DNA from: Balanoglossus misakiensis
Taxonomy: Eukaryota > Hemichordata
Assembly (NCBI GenBank): GCA_040954595.2
Contig: CM082581.2
Coordinates: 1,054,001-1,118,000 of the forward strand
Direction: 5' to 3'
DNA length: 64,000 bases
Shown here: one piece after another, positions 1 to 14,919 of the stretch
Layout of the letters: each line of letters opens with the position of its first letter
Position numbering within the stretch: the stretch's first letter is position 1
Notes under the pieces: generated by a model
Seen by the model: only the letters and a program-made list of their open reading frames with translations
The model's database searches: none
Told to the model about the DNA's origin: nothing
Made by a program: the position numbers and the translations under genes

Positions 1-1259
1 GACGAAAATTTGTCATTTTTTGATGATTTTCACCAATGATTTTTTTTCAAAAAACGACGAAATTTTGAGATTTTGCAGAGGAAAATGTGTCATTTTTTGA
101 TGATTTTCACCCGTTTTTTTTTTCAAAATTTGTCATTTTTTGATGATTTTCTCCCATGATTTTTTTCAAAAATTGACGAAATTTTGAGATTTTGCAAAGT
201 CGAAAATTTGTCATTTTTTGATGATTTTCACCCATGATTTTTTTCAAAAATCGACGAAATTTTGAGATTTTGCAAAGTCGAAAATTTGTCATTTTTTGAT
301 GATTTTCAACCATGATTTTTTTCAAAAATCGACGAAATTTTGAGATTTTGCAAAGAGGAAAATTTGTCATTTTTTCATGATTTTCCCCCATGATTTTTTT
401 CAAAAATCGACGAAAATTTGAGATTTTGCAAAGACGAAAATTTGTCATTTTTGATGATTTTTACCCATGATTTTTTTTCAAAAATGGACGAAATTTTGAG
501 ATTTTGCAAAGACGAAAATTTGTCATTTTTTGATGATTTTCACCAATGATTTTTTTTTCAAAATTTGTCATTTTTTGATGATTTTCTCCCATGATTTTTT
601 TCAAAAATTGACGAAATTTTGAGATTTTGCAAAGTCGAAAATTTGTCATTTTTTGATGATTTTCACCCATGTTTTTTTTCAAAAATCGACGAAATTTTGA
701 GATTTTGCAAAGTCGAAAATTTGTCATTTTTTGATGATTTTCCCCCATGTTTTTTTTTTTAAATGGACGAAATTTTGAGATTTTGCAAAGACGAAAATTT
801 GTTATTTTTTGATGATTTTCACCCATGATTTTTTCAAAAATTGACGAAATTTTGAGATTTTGCAAAGTCGAAAATTTGTCATTTTTGATGATTTTCACAC
901 ATGATTTTTTTTCAAAAATCGACGAAATTGTGAGATTTTGCAAAGACGAAAATTTGTCATTTTTTGATGATTTTTACCCATGATTTTTTTTCAAAAATGG
1001 ACGAAATTTTGAGGTTTTGCAAAGTCGAAAATTTGTCATTTTTTGATGATTTTCACACATGATTTTTTTCAAAAATCGACGAAATTGTGAGATTTTGCAA
1101 AGACGAAAATTTGTCATTTTTTGATGATTTTTACCCATGATTTTTTTTCAAAAATGGACGAAATTTTGAGGTTTTGCAAAGTCGAAAATTTGTTATTTTT
1201 TGATGATTTTCACCCATGTCTTTTTTTAAAAATCGACGAAATTTTGAGATTTTGCAAAG

Positions 1260-4200
1260 AGGAAAATTTGTCATTTTTTCATGATTTTCCCCCATGATTT
1301 TTTTCAAAAATTGACGAAATTTTGAGATTTTGCAAAGTCGAAAATTTGTCATTTTTTGATGATTTTCACCCATGATTTTTTTTCACAAATCGACGAAATT
1401 TTGAGATTTTGCAAAGAGAAAAATTTGTCATTTTTTCATGATTTTCCCCCATGATTTTTTTAAAAAATCGACGAAATTTTGTGATTTTACAAAGTCGAAA
1501 ATTTTGTCATTTTTTGATGATTTTCAACCATGATTTTTTTTCAAAAATCGACGAAAACTTGAGATTTTGCAAAGACGAAAATTTGTCATTTTTGATGATT
1601 TTTACCCATGATTTTTTTTCAAAAATGGACGAAATTTTGAGATTTTGCAAAGACGAAAATTTGTCATTTTTTGATGATTTTCACCCATGATTTTTTTTCA
1701 AAAATCGACGAAATTTTGAGATTTTGCAAAGTCGTAAATGTGTCATTTTTTGATGATTTTCACCCATGATTTTTTTTCAAAAATCGACGAAATTTTGAGA
1801 TTTTGCAGAGAGGAAAATTTGTCATTTTTTCATGATTTTCCCCCATGATTTTTATCAAAAATCGACGAAATTTTGAGATTTTGCAAAGTCGAAAATTTGT
1901 CATTTTTTGATGATTTTCACCCATGATTTTTTCAAAAATTGACGAAATGTTGAGATTTTGCAAAGTCGAAAATTTGTCATTTTTTGATAATTTTCACCCA
2001 TGATTTTTTTCAAAAAAGGACGAAATTTTGAGATTTTGCAAAGAGGAAAATTTGTCATTTTTTCATGATTTTCCCCCATGATTTTTTTCAAAAATCGACG
2101 AAATTTTGAGATTTTGCAAAGTCGAAAATTTTGTCATTTTTTGATGATTTTTCAACCATGATTTTTTTTCAAAAATCGACGAAAATTTGAGATTTTGCAA
2201 AGATGAAAATTTGTCATTTTTGATGATTTTTACCCATAATTTTTTTTCAGAAATGGACGAAATTTTGAGATTTTGCAAAGACGAAAATTTGTCATTTTTT
2301 GATGATTTTCACCCGTTTTTTTTTCAAAATTTGTCATTTTTTGATGATTTTCACCCATGTTTTTTTTAAAAAAATCGACGAACCTTTGATTTGTTTCAAA
2401 ATCGACGAAATTTTGTGATTTTACAAAGTCGAAAATTTTGTCATTTTTTGATGATTTTCAACCATGATTTTTTTTCAAAAATCGACGAAAATTTGAGATT
2501 TTGCAAAGACGAAAATTTGTCATTTTTGATGATTTTTACCCATGATTTTTTTTCAAAAATGGACGAAATTTTGAGATTTTGCAAAGACGAACATTTGTCA
2601 TTTTTTGATGATTTTCACCCATGATTTTTTTTCACAAATCGACGAAATTTTGAGATTTTGCAAAGAGGAAAATTTGTCATTTTTTCATGATTTTCCCCCA
2701 TGATTTTTTTAAAAAATCGACGAAATTTTGTGATTTTACAAAGTCGAAAATTTTGTCATTTTTTGATGATTTTCAACCATGATTTTTTTTCAAAAATCGA
2801 CGAAAACTTGAGATTTTGCAAAGACGAAAATTTGTCATTTTTGATGATTTTTACCCATGATTTTTTTTCAAAAATGGACGAAATTTTGAGATTTTGCAAA
2901 GACGAAAATTTGTCATTTTTTGATGATTTTCACCCATGATTTTTTTTCAAAAATCGACGAAATTTTGAGATTTTGCAAAGTCGTAAATGTGTCATTTTTT
3001 GATGATTTTCACCAGTTTTTTTTTTCAAAATTTGTCATTTTTTCATGATTTTCCCCCGATTTTTTTCAAAAATCGACGAAAATTTGAGATTTTGCAAAGA
3101 CGAAAATTTGTCATTTTTGATCATTTTTACCCATGATTTTTTTTCAAAAATGGACGAAATTTTGAGATTTTGCAAAGACGAAAATTTGTCATTTTTTGAT
3201 GATTTTCACCAATGATTTTTTTTCAAAAAACGACGAAATTTTGAGATTTTGCAGAGGAAAATGTGTCATTTTTTGATGATTTTCACCCGTTTTTTTTTCA
3301 AAATTTGTAATTTTTTGATGATTTTCACCCATGTTTTTTTTTTAAAAATCGACGAACCTATGATTTTTTTCAAAATCGACGAAATTTTGTGATTTTACAA
3401 AGTCGAAAATTTTGTCATTTTTTGATGATTTTCAACCATGATTTTTTTTCAAAAATCGACGAAAATTTGAGATTTTGCAAAGACGAAAATTTGTCATTTT
3501 TGATGATTTTTACCCATGATTTTTTTTCAAAAATGGACGAAATTTTGAGATTTTGCAAAGACGAAAATTTGTCATTTTTTGATGATTTTCACCATGATTT
3601 TTTTTCAAAAATCGACGAAATTTTGAGATTTTGCAAAGTCGAAAATTTGTCATTTTTTGATGATTTTCACCCATGATTTTTTTTCAAAAATCGACGAAAT
3701 TTTGAGATTTTGCAGAGAGGAAAATTTGTCATTTTTTCATGATTTTCCCCCATGATTTTTTTCAAAAATCGACGAAATTTTGAGATTTTGCAAAGTCGAA
3801 AATTTGTCATTTTTTGATGATTTTCACCCATGATTTTTTCAAAAATTGACGAAATGTTGAGATTTTGCAAAGTCGAAAATTTGTCATTTTTTGATAATTT
3901 TCACCCATGATTTTTTTCAAAAATGGACGAAATTTTGAGATTTTGCAAAGAGGAAAATTTGTCATTTTTTCATGATTTTCCCCCATGATTTTTTTCAAAA
4001 ATCGACGAAATTTTGAGATTTTGCAAAGAGGAAAATTTGTCATTTTTTCATGATTTTCCCCCATGATTTTTTTAAAAAATCGACGAAATTTTGTGATTTT
4101 ACGAAGTCGAAAATTTTGTCATTTTTTGATGATTTTCAACCATGATTTTTTTTCAAAAATCGACGAAAACTTGAGATTTTGCAAAGACGAAAATTTGTCA

Positions 4201-6913
4201 TTTTTGATGATTTTTACCCATGATTTTTTTTCAAAAATGGACGAAATTTTGAGATTTTGCAAAGACGAAAATTTGTCATTTTTTGATGATTTTCACCCAT
4301 GATTTTTTTTCGAAAATCGACGAAATTTTGAGATTTTGCAAAGTCGTAAATGTGTCATTTTTTGATGATTTTCACCAGTTTTTTTTTTCAAAATTTGTCA
4401 TTTTTTCATGATTTTCCCCCATGATTTTTTTCAAAAATCGACGAAAATTTGAGATTTTGCAAAGACGAAAATTTGTCATTTTTGATGATTTTTACCCATG
4501 ATTTTTTTTCAAAAATGGACGAAATTTTGAGATTTTGCAAAGACGAAAATTTGTCATTTTTTGATGATTTTCACCAATGATTTTTTTTCAAAAAACGACG
4601 AAATTTTGAGATTTTGCAGAGGAAAATGTGTCATTTTTTGATGATTTTCACCCGTTTTTTTTTCAAAATTTGTAATTTTTTGATGATTTTCACCCATGTT
4701 TTTTTTTTAAAAATCGACGAACCTATGATTTTTTTCAAAATCGACGAAATTTTGTGATTTTACAAAGTCGAAAATTTTGTCATTTTTTGATGATTTTCAA
4801 CCATGATTTTTTTTCAAAAATCGACGAAAATTTGAGATTTTGCAAAGACGAAAATTTGTCATTTTTGATGATTTTTACCCATGATTTTTTTTCAAAAATG
4901 GACGAAATTTTGAGATTTTGCAAAGACGAAAATTTGTCATTTTTTGATGATTTTCACCATGATTTTTTTTCAAAAATCGACGAAATTTTGAGATTTTGCA
5001 AAGTCGAAAATTTGTCATTTTTTGATGATTTTCACCCATGATTTTTTTTCAAAAATCGACGAAATTTTGAGATTTTGCAGAGAGGAAAATTTGTCATTTT
5101 TTCATGATTTTCCCCCATGATTTTTTTCAAAAATCGACGAAATTTTGAGATTTTGCAAAGTCGAAAATTTGTCATTTTTTGATGATTTTCACCCATGATT
5201 TTTTCAAAAATTGACGAAATGTTGAGATTTTGCAAAGTCGAAAATTTGTCATTTTTTGATAATTTTCACCCATGATTTTTTTCAAAAATGGACGAAATTT
5301 TGAGATTTTGCAAAGAGGAAAATTTGTCATTTTTTCATGATTTTCCCCCATGATTTTTTTCAAAAATCGACGAAATTTTGAGATTTTGCAAAGTCGAAAA
5401 TTTTGTCATTTTTTGATGATTTTTCAACCATGATTTTTTTTCAAAAATCGACGAAAATTTGAGATTTTGCAAAGATGAAAATTTGTCATTTTTGATGATT
5501 TTTACCCATAATTTTTTTTCAGAAATGGACGAAATTTTGAGATTTTGCAAAGACGAAAATTTGTCATTTTTTGATGATTTTCACCCATGATTTTTTTTCA
5601 AAAATCGACGAAATTTTGAGATTTTGCAAAGTCGAAAATGTGTCATTTTTTGATGATTTTCACCCCGTTTTTTTTTCAAAATTTGTCATTTTTTGATGAT
5701 TTTTACCCATGATTTTTTTTCAAAAATGGACGAAATTTTGAGATTTTGCAAAGTCGAAAATTTGTTATTTTTTGATGATTTTCACCCATGTCTTTTTTTA
5801 AAAATCGACGAACTTTTGAGATTTTGCAAAGAGGAAAATTTGTCATTTTTTTCATGATTTTCCCCCATGATTTTTTTCAAAAATTGACGAAATTTTGAGA
5901 TTTTGCAAAGTCGACGAAAATGTGTCATTTTTTGATGATTTTCACCCGTTTTTTTTCAAAAATCGACGAAATTTTGAGATTTTGCAAAATCGAAAATTTG
6001 TCATTTTTTGATGATTTTCACCCATGATTTTTTTTTAAAAATCGACGAAATTTTGAGATTTTGCAAAGTCGTAAATGTGTCATTTTTTGATGATTTTCAC
6101 CCGTTTTTTTTTCAAAAATCGACGAAATTTTGAGATTTTGCAAAGTCGTAAATGTGTCATTTTTTGATGATTTTCACCCGTTTTTTTTCAAAATTTGTCA
6201 TTTTTTGATGATTTTCACCCATGATTTTCTTCAAAAATCGACGAAATTTTGAGATTTTGCAAAGTCGAAAATTTGTCATTTTTTGATGATTTTCACCTAT
6301 GATTTTTTTTCAAAAATCAACAAAATTTTGAGATTTTGCAAAGTCGAAAATTTGTCATTTTTGATGATTTTTACCCATGATTTTTTTTCAAAAATGGACG
6401 AAATTTTGAGATTTTGCAAAGACGAAAATTTGTCATTTTTTGATGATTTTCACCCCTGATTTTTTTTCAAAAATCGACGAAATTTTTAGATTTTGCAAAG
6501 TCGAACATTTGTCATTTTTTGATGATTTTTACCCATGTTTTTATTTAAAAAAATCGACGAACCCATGATTTTTTTCAAAACCGACGAAATTTTGAGATTT
6601 TGCAAAGTCGAAAATTTGTCATTTTTTGATGATTTTCACCCATGATTTTTTTCAAAAATCGACGAAATTTTGAGATTTTGCAGTCAAAAATTTGTCATTT
6701 TTTGATGATTTTCAGCCATATTATTTTTCAAAAACCGACGAAATTTTGAGATTTTGCAAAGACGAAAATTTGTCATTTTTTGATGATTTTCACCCATGAT
6801 TTTTTCAAAAATTGACGAAATTTTGAGATTTTGCAAAGTCGAAAATTTGTCATTTTTTGATGATTTTCACCCATGATTTTTTCAAAAATTGACGAAATTT
6901 TGAGATTTTGCAG
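1260..6913. repeat. Satellite higher-order repeat, copy 1 (5,654 bp)
   Basis: Sequence from about 1,260 recurs at +5,654 (for example 1,451 at 7,105 and 1,760 at 7,414) and, beyond about 1,900, at +5,885 (2,063 at 7,948; 2,700 at 8,585; 5,335 at 11,221). The same order of monomer variants is kept, so a multi-kilobase block was duplicated as a unit. Sequence just upstream of 1,260 does not match the corresponding position of copy 2, which sets the left border. Confidence 0.85.
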
Positions 6914-9900
6914 AGGAAAATTTGTCATTTTTTCATGATTTTCCCCCATGATTTTTTTCAAAAATTGACGAAATTTTGAGATTTTGCAAAGTCGAAAATT
7001 TGTCATTTTTTGATGATTTTCACCCATGATTTTTTTTCACAAATCGACGAAATTTTGAGATTTTGCAAAGAGGAAAATTTGTCATTTTTTCATGATTTTC
7101 CCCCATGATTTTTTTAAAAAATCGACGAAATTTTGTGATTTTACAAAGTCGAAAATTTTGTCATTTTTTGATGATTTTCAACCATGATTTTTTTTCAAAA
7201 ATCGACGAAAACTTGAGATTTTGCAAAGACGAAAATTTGTCATTTTTGATGATTTTTACCCATGATTTTTTTTCAAAAATGGACGAAATTTTGAGATTTT
7301 GCAAAGACGAAAATTTGTCATTTTTTGATGATTTTCACCCATGATTTTTTTTCAAAAATCGACGAAATTTTGAGATTTTGCAAAGTCGTAAATGTGTCAT
7401 TTTTTGATGATTTTCACCCATGATTTTTTTTCAAAAATCGACGAAATTTTGAGATTTTGCAGAGAGGAAAATTTGTCATTTTTTCATGATTTTCCCCCAT
7501 GATTTTTTTCAAAAATCGACGAAATTTTGAGATTTTGCAAAGTCGAAAATTTGTCATTTTTTGATGATTTTCACCCATGATTTTTTCAAATTGACGAAAT
7601 GTTGAGATTTTGCAAAGTCGAAAATTTGTCATTTTTTGATAATTTTCACCCATGATTTTTTTCAAAAAAGGACGAAATTTTGAGATTTTGCAGAGAGGAA
7701 AATTTGTCATTTTTTCATGATTTTCCCCCATGATTTTTTTCAAAAATCGACGAAATTTTGAGATTTTGCAAAGTCGAAAATTTGTCATTTTTTGATGATT
7801 TTCACCCATGATTTTTTCAAAAATTGACGAAATGTTGAGATTTTGCAAAGTCGAAAATTTGTCATTTTTTGATAATTTTCACCCATGATTTTTTTCAAAA
7901 AAGGACGAAATTTTGAGATTTTGCAAAGAGGAAAATTTGTCATTTTTTCATGATTTTCCCCCATGATTTTTTTCAAAAATCGACGAAATTTTGAGATTTT
8001 GCAAAGTCGAAAATTTTGTCATTTTTTGATGATTTTTCAACCATGATTTTTTTTCAAAAATCGACGAAAATTTGAGATTTTGCAAAGATGAAAATTTGTC
8101 ATTTTTGATGATTTTTACCCATAATTTTTTTTCAGAAATGGACGAAATTTTGAGATTTTGCAAAGACGAAAATTTGTCATTTTTTGATGATTTTCACCCG
8201 TTTTTTTTTCAAAATTTGTCATTTTTTGATGATTTTCACCCATGTTTTTTTTAAAAAAATCGACGAACCTTTGATTTGTTTCAAAATCGACGAAATTTTG
8301 TGATTTTACAAAGTCGAAAATTTTGTCATTTTTTGATGATTTTCAACCATGATTTTTTTTCAAAAATCGACGAAAATTTGAGATTTTGCAAAGACGAAAA
8401 TTTGTCATTTTTGATGATTTTTACCCATGATTTTTTTTCAAAAATGGACGAAATTTTGAGATTTTGCAAAGACGAACATTTGTCATTTTTTGATGATTTT
8501 CACCCATGATTTTTTTTCACAAATCGACGAAATTTTGAGATTTTGCAAAGAGGAAAATTTGTCATTTTTTCATGATTTTCCCCCATGATTTTTTTAAAAA
8601 ATCGACGAAATTTTGTGATTTTACAAAGTCGAAAATTTTGTCATTTTTTGATGATTTTCAACCATGATTTTTTTTCAAAAATCGACGAAAACTTGAGATT
8701 TTGCAAAGACGAAAATTTGTCATTTTTGATGATTTTTACCCATGATTTTTTTTCAAAAATGGACGAAATTTTGAGATTTTGCAAAGACGAAAATTTGTCA
8801 TTTTTTGATGATTTTCACCCATGATTTTTTTTCAAAAATCGACGAAATTTTGAGATTTTGCAAAGTCGTAAATGTGTCATTTTTTGATGATTTTCACCAG
8901 TTTTTTTTTTTCAAAATTTGTCATTTTTTCATGATTTTCCCCCGATTTTTTTCAAAAATCGACGAAAATTTGAGATTTTGCAAAGACGAAAATTTGTCAT
9001 TTTTGATCATTTTTACCCATGATTTTTTTTCAAAAATGGACGAAATTTTGAGATTTTGCAAAGACGAAAATTTGTCATTTTTTGATGATTTTCACCAATG
9101 ATTTTTTTTCAAAAAACGACGAAATTTTGAGATTTTGCAGAGGAAAATGTGTCATTTTTTGATGATTTTCACCCGTTTTTTTTTCAAAATTTGTAATTTT
9201 TTGATGATTTTCACCCATGTTTTTTTTTTAAAAATCGACGAACCTATGATTTTTTTCAAAATCGACGAAATTTTGTGATTTTACAAAGTCGAAAATTTTG
9301 TCATTTTTTGATGATTTTCAACCATGATTTTTTTTCAAAAATCGACGAAAATTTGAGATTTTGCAAAGACGAAAATTTGTCATTTTTGATGATTTTTACC
9401 CATGATTTTTTTTCAAAAATGGACGAAATTTTGAGATTTTGCAAAGACGAAAATTTGTCATTTTTTGATGATTTTCACCATGATTTTTTTTCAAAAATCG
9501 ACGAAATTTTGAGATTTTGCAAAGTCGAAAATTTGTCATTTTTTGATGATTTTCACCCATGATTTTTTTTCAAAAATCGACGAAATTTTGAGATTTTGCA
9601 GAGAGGAAAATTTGTCATTTTTTCATGATTTTCCCCCATGATTTTTTTCAAAAATCGACGAAATTTTGAGATTTTGCAAAGTCGAAAATTTGTCATTTTT
9701 TGATGATTTTCACCCATGATTTTTTCAAAAATTGACGAAATGTTGAGATTTTGCAAAGTCGAAAATTTGTCATTTTTTGATAATTTTCACCCATGATTTT
9801 TTTCAAAAATGGACGAAATTTTGAGATTTTGCAAAGAGGAAAATTTGTCATTTTTTCATGATTTTCCCCCATGATTTTTTTCAAAAATCGACGAAATTTT

Positions 9901-12798
9901 GAGATTTTGCAAAGAGGAAAATTTGTCATTTTTTCATGATTTTCCCCCATGATTTTTTTAAAAAATCGACGAAATTTTGTGATTTTACGAAGTCGAAAAT
10001 TTTGTCATTTTTTGATGATTTTCAACCATGATTTTTTTTCAAAAATCGACGAAAACTTGAGATTTTGCAAAGACGAAAATTTGTCATTTTTGATGATTTT
10101 TACCCATGATTTTTTTTCAAAAATGGACGAAATTTTGAGATTTTGCAAAGACGAAAATTTGTCATTTTTTGATGATTTTCACCCATGATTTTTTTTCGAA
10201 AATCGACGAAATTTTGAGATTTTGCAAAGTCGTAAATGTGTCATTTTTTGATGATTTTCACCAGTTTTTTTTTTCAAAATTTGTCATTTTTTCATGATTT
10301 TCCCCCATGATTTTTTTCAAAAATCGACGAAAATTTGAGATTTTGCAAAGACGAAAATTTGTCATTTTTGATGATTTTTACCCATGATTTTTTTTCAAAA
10401 ATGGACGAAATTTTGAGATTTTGCAAAGACGAAAATTTGTCATTTTTTGATGATTTTCACCAATGATTTTTTTTCAAAAAACGACGAAATTTTGAGATTT
10501 TGCAGAGGAAAATGTGTCATTTTTTGATGATTTTCACCCGTTTTTTTTTCAAAATTTGTAATTTTTTGATGATTTTCACCCATGTTTTTTTTTTAAAAAT
10601 CGACGAACCTATGATTTTTTTCAAAATCGACGAAATTTTGTGATTTTACAAAGTCGAAAATTTTGTCATTTTTTGATGATTTTCAACCATGATTTTTTTT
10701 CAAAAATCGACGAAAATTTGAGATTTTGCAAAGACGAAAATTTGTCATTTTTGATGATTTTTACCCATGATTTTTTTTCAAAAATGGACGAAATTTTGAG
10801 ATTTTGCAAAGACGAAAATTTGTCATTTTTTGATGATTTTCACCATGATTTTTTTTCAAAAATCGACGAAATTTTGAGATTTTGCAAAGTCGAAAATTTG
10901 TCATTTTTTGATGATTTTCACCCATGATTTTTTTTCAAAAATCGACGAAATTTTGAGATTTTGCAGAGAGGAAAATTTGTCATTTTTTCATGATTTTCCC
11001 CCATGATTTTTTTCAAAAATCGACGAAATTTTGAGATTTTGCAAAGTCGAAAATTTGTCATTTTTTGATGATTTTCACCCATGATTTTTTCAAAAATTGA
11101 CGAAATGTTGAGATTTTGCAAAGTCGAAAATTTGTCATTTTTTGATAATTTTCACCCATGATTTTTTTCAAAAATGGACGAAATTTTGAGATTTTGCAAA
11201 GAGGAAAATTTGTCATTTTTTCATGATTTTCCCCCATGATTTTTTTCAAAAATCGACGAAATTTTGAGATTTTGCAAAGTCGAAAATTTTGTCATTTTTT
11301 GATGATTTTTCAACCATGATTTTTTTTCAAAAATCGACGAAAATTTGAGATTTTGCAAAGATGAAAATTTGTCATTTTTGATGATTTTTACCCATAATTT
11401 TTTTTCAGAAATGGACGAAATTTTGAGATTTTGCAAAGACGAAAATTTGTCATTTTTTGATGATTTTCACCCATGATTTTTTTTCAAAAATCGACGAAAT
11501 TTTGAGATTTTGCAAAGTCGAAAATGTGTCATTTTTTGATGATTTTCACCCCGTTTTTTTTTCAAAATTTGTCATTTTTTGATGATTTTTACCCATGATT
11601 TTTTTTCAAAAATGGACGAAATTTTGAGATTTTGCAAAGTCGAAAATTTGTTATTTTTTGATGATTTTCACCCATGTCTTTTTTTAAAAATCGACGAACT
11701 TTTGAGATTTTGCAAAGAGGAAAATTTGTCATTTTTTTCATGATTTTCCCCCATGATTTTTTTCAAAAATTGACGAAATTTTGAGATTTTGCAAAGTCGA
11801 CGAAAATGTGTCATTTTTTGATGATTTTCACCCGTTTTTTTTCAAAAATCGACGAAATTTTGAGATTTTGCAAAATCGAAAATTTGTCATTTTTTGATGA
11901 TTTTCACCCATGATTTTTTTTTAAAAATCGACGAAATTTTGAGATTTTGCAAAGTCGTAAATGTGTCATTTTTTGATGATTTTCACCCGTTTTTTTTTCA
12001 AAAATCGACGAAATTTTGAGATTTTGCAAAGTCGTAAATGTGTCATTTTTTGATGATTTTCACCCGTTTTTTTTCAAAATTTGTCATTTTTTGATGATTT
12101 TCACCCATGATTTTCTTCAAAAATCGACGAAATTTTGAGATTTTGCAAAGTCGAAAATTTGTCATTTTTTGATGATTTTCACCTATGATTTTTTTCAAAA
12201 ATCAACAAAATTTTGAGATTTTGCAAAGTCGAAAATTTGTCATTTTTGATGATTTTTACCCATGATTTTTTTTCAAAAATGGACGAAATTTTGAGATTTT
12301 GCAAAGACGAAAATTTGTCATTTTTTGATGATTTTCACCCATGATTTTTTTTCAAAAATCGACGAAATTTTTAGATTTTGCAAAGTCGAACATTTGTCAT
12401 TTTTTGATGATTTTTACCCATGTTTTTATTTAAAAAAATCGACGAACCCATGATTTTTTTCAAAACCGACGAAATTTTGAGATTTTGCAAAGTCGAAAAT
12501 TTGTCATTTTTTGATGATTTTCACCCATGATTTTTTTCAAAAATCGACGAAATTTTGAGATTTTGCAGTCAAAAATTTGTCATTTTTTGATGATTTTCAG
12601 CCATATTATTTTTCAAAAACCGACGAAATTTTGAGATTTTGCAAAGACGAAAATTTGTCATTTTTTGATGATTTTCACCCATGATTTTTTCAAAAATTGA
12701 CGAAATTTTGAGATTTTGCAAAGTCGAAAATTTGTCATTTTTTGATGATTTTCACCCATGATTTTTTCAAAAATTGACGAAATTTTGAGATTTTGCAG
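6914..12798. repeat. Satellite higher-order repeat, copy 2 (5,885 bp)
   Basis: This block abuts copy 1 and repeats it with very few differences. It is 231 bp longer because about three monomers around 7,600-7,850 are locally duplicated, which changes the offset from 5,654 to 5,885. The match ends just after 12,798, near a CGACGAAAATG variant. A rearranged partial third copy follows: 12,990 and 13,299 correspond to 2,391 and 2,700 at +10,599, and 14,193 corresponds to 3,667 at +10,526. Confidence 0.85.
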
Positions 12799-14919
12799 AG
12801 GAAAATTTGTCATTTTTTCATGATTTTCCCCCATGATTTTTTTCAAAAATCGACGAAATTTTGAGATTTTGCAAAGTCGACGAAAATGTGTCATTTTTTG
12901 ATGATTTTCACCCGTTTTTTTTTCAAAATTTGTCATTTTTTGATGATTTTCACCCATGTTTTTTTTAAAAAAATCGACGAACCTATGATTTGTTTCAAAA
13001 TCGACGAAATTTTGTGATTTTACAAAGTCGAAAATTTTGTCATTTTTTGATGATTTTCAACCATGATTTTTTTTCAAAAATCGACGAAAATTTGAGATTT
13101 TGCAAAGACGAAAATTTGTCATTTTTGATGATTTTTACCCATGATTTTTTTTCAAAAATGGACGAAATTTTGAGATTTTGCAAAGACGAAAATTTGTCAT
13201 TTTTTGATGATTTTCACCCATGATTTTTTTTCAAAAATCGACGAAATTTTGAGATTTTGCAAAGAGGAAAATTTTTCATTTTTTCATGATTTTCCCCAAT
13301 GATTTTTATCAAAAATCGACGAAATTTTGTGATTTTACAAAGTCGAAAATTTTGTCATTTTTTGATGATTTTCAACCATGATTTTTTTTCAAAAATCGAC
13401 GAAAATTTGAGATTTTGCAAAGACGAAAATTTGTCATTTTTGATGATTTTTACCCATGATTTTTTTTCAAAAATGGACGAAATTTTGAGATTTTGCAAAG
13501 ACGAAAATTTGTCATTTTTTGATGATTTTCACCCATGATTTTTTTTCAAAAATCGACGAAATTTTGAGATTTTGCAAAGTCGTAAATGTGTCATTTTTTG
13601 ATGATTTTCACCAGTTTTTTTTTTTCAAAATTTGTCATTTTTTCATGATTTTCCCCCATGATTTTTTTCAAAAATCGACGAAAATTTGAGATTTTGCAAA
13701 GACGAAAATTTGTCATTTTTGATGATTTTTACCCATGATTTTTTTTCAAAAATGGACGAAATTTTGAGATTTTGCAAAGACGAAAATTTGTCATTTTTTG
13801 ATGATTTTCACCCATGATTTTTTTTCAAAAAACAACGAAATTTTGAGATTTTGCAGAGGAAAATGTGTCATTTTTTGATGATTTTCACCCGTTTTTTTTT
13901 TCAAAATTTGTCATTTTTTGATGATTTTCACCCATGTTTTTTTTTTAAAAATCGACGAACCTATGATTTTTTTTCAAAATCGACGAAATTTTGTGATTTT
14001 ACAAAGTCGAAAATTTTGTCATTTTTTGATGATTTTCAACCATGATTTTTTTTCAAAAATCGACGAAAATTTGAGATTTTGCAAAGACGAAAATTTGTCA
14101 TTTTTGATGATTTTTACCCATGATTTTTTTTCAAAAATGGACGAAATTTTGAGATTTTGCAAAGACGAAAATTTGTCATTTTTTGATGATTTTCACCCAT
14201 GATTTTTTTTCAAAAATCGACGAAATTTTGAGATTTTGCAGAGAGGAAAATTTGTCATTTTTTCATGATTTTCCCCCATGATTTTTTTCAAAAATCGACG
14301 AAATTTTGAGATTTTGCAAAGTCGAAAATTTGTCATTTTTTGATGATTTTCACCCATGATTTTTTCAAAAATTGACGAAATGTTGAGATTTTGCAAAGTC
14401 GAAAATTTGTCATTTTTTGATGATTTTCACCCATGATTTTTTTCAAAAATGGACGAAATTTTGAGATTTTGCAAAGTCGAAAATTTTGTCATTTTTTGAT
14501 GATTTTCAACCATGATTTTTTTTCAAAAATCGACGAAAAGTTGAGATTTTGCAAAGATGAAAATTTGTCATTTTTGATGATTTTTACCCATAATTTTTGT
14601 TCAGAAATGGACGAAATTTTGAGATTTTGCAAAGTCGAAAATGTGTCATTTTTTGATGATTTTCACCCATGATTTTTTTTCAAAAATCGACGAAATTTTG
14701 AGATTTTGCAAAGTCGAAAATGTGTCATTTTTTGATGATTTTCACCCGTTTTTTTTCAAAATTTGTCATTTTTGATGATTTTCACCCATGATTTTTTTCA
14801 AAAATCGACGAAATTTTGAGATTTTGCAAAGTCGAAAATTTCTCATTTTTTGATGCATTTTCACCCATGATTTTTTTTCAAAAATCGACGAAATTTTGAG
14901 ATTTTGCAAAGTCGAAAAC

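Larger units (their letters stand above)
1..14919. repeat. 78-bp AT-rich satellite array
   Basis: The stretch is a tandem array of a 78-bp monomer. The phrase ATTTTGAGAT recurs at 181, 259, 337 and, in variant form, 415. It begins before the window and stops sharply at 14,919. Monomers come in recognisable types: one with GATGATTTTCACCC, one with CATGATTTTCCCCC, and shortened units of about 41 bp where CACCCG and a T-run join directly to CAAAATTTGTC. Length varies mainly in the T-runs. Because 78 is 26 codons, open frames of 60-160 residues appear on both strands, but they break at every T-run indel. I regard the array as non-coding satellite DNA. Whether it is centromeric or otherwise heterochromatic cannot be read from the sequence. 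Confidence 0.97.

Noticed and set aside
1-14919. CRISPR array
   Set aside because: Repeats are contiguous monomers with no unique spacers and no cas genes, and the DNA is animal nuclear.
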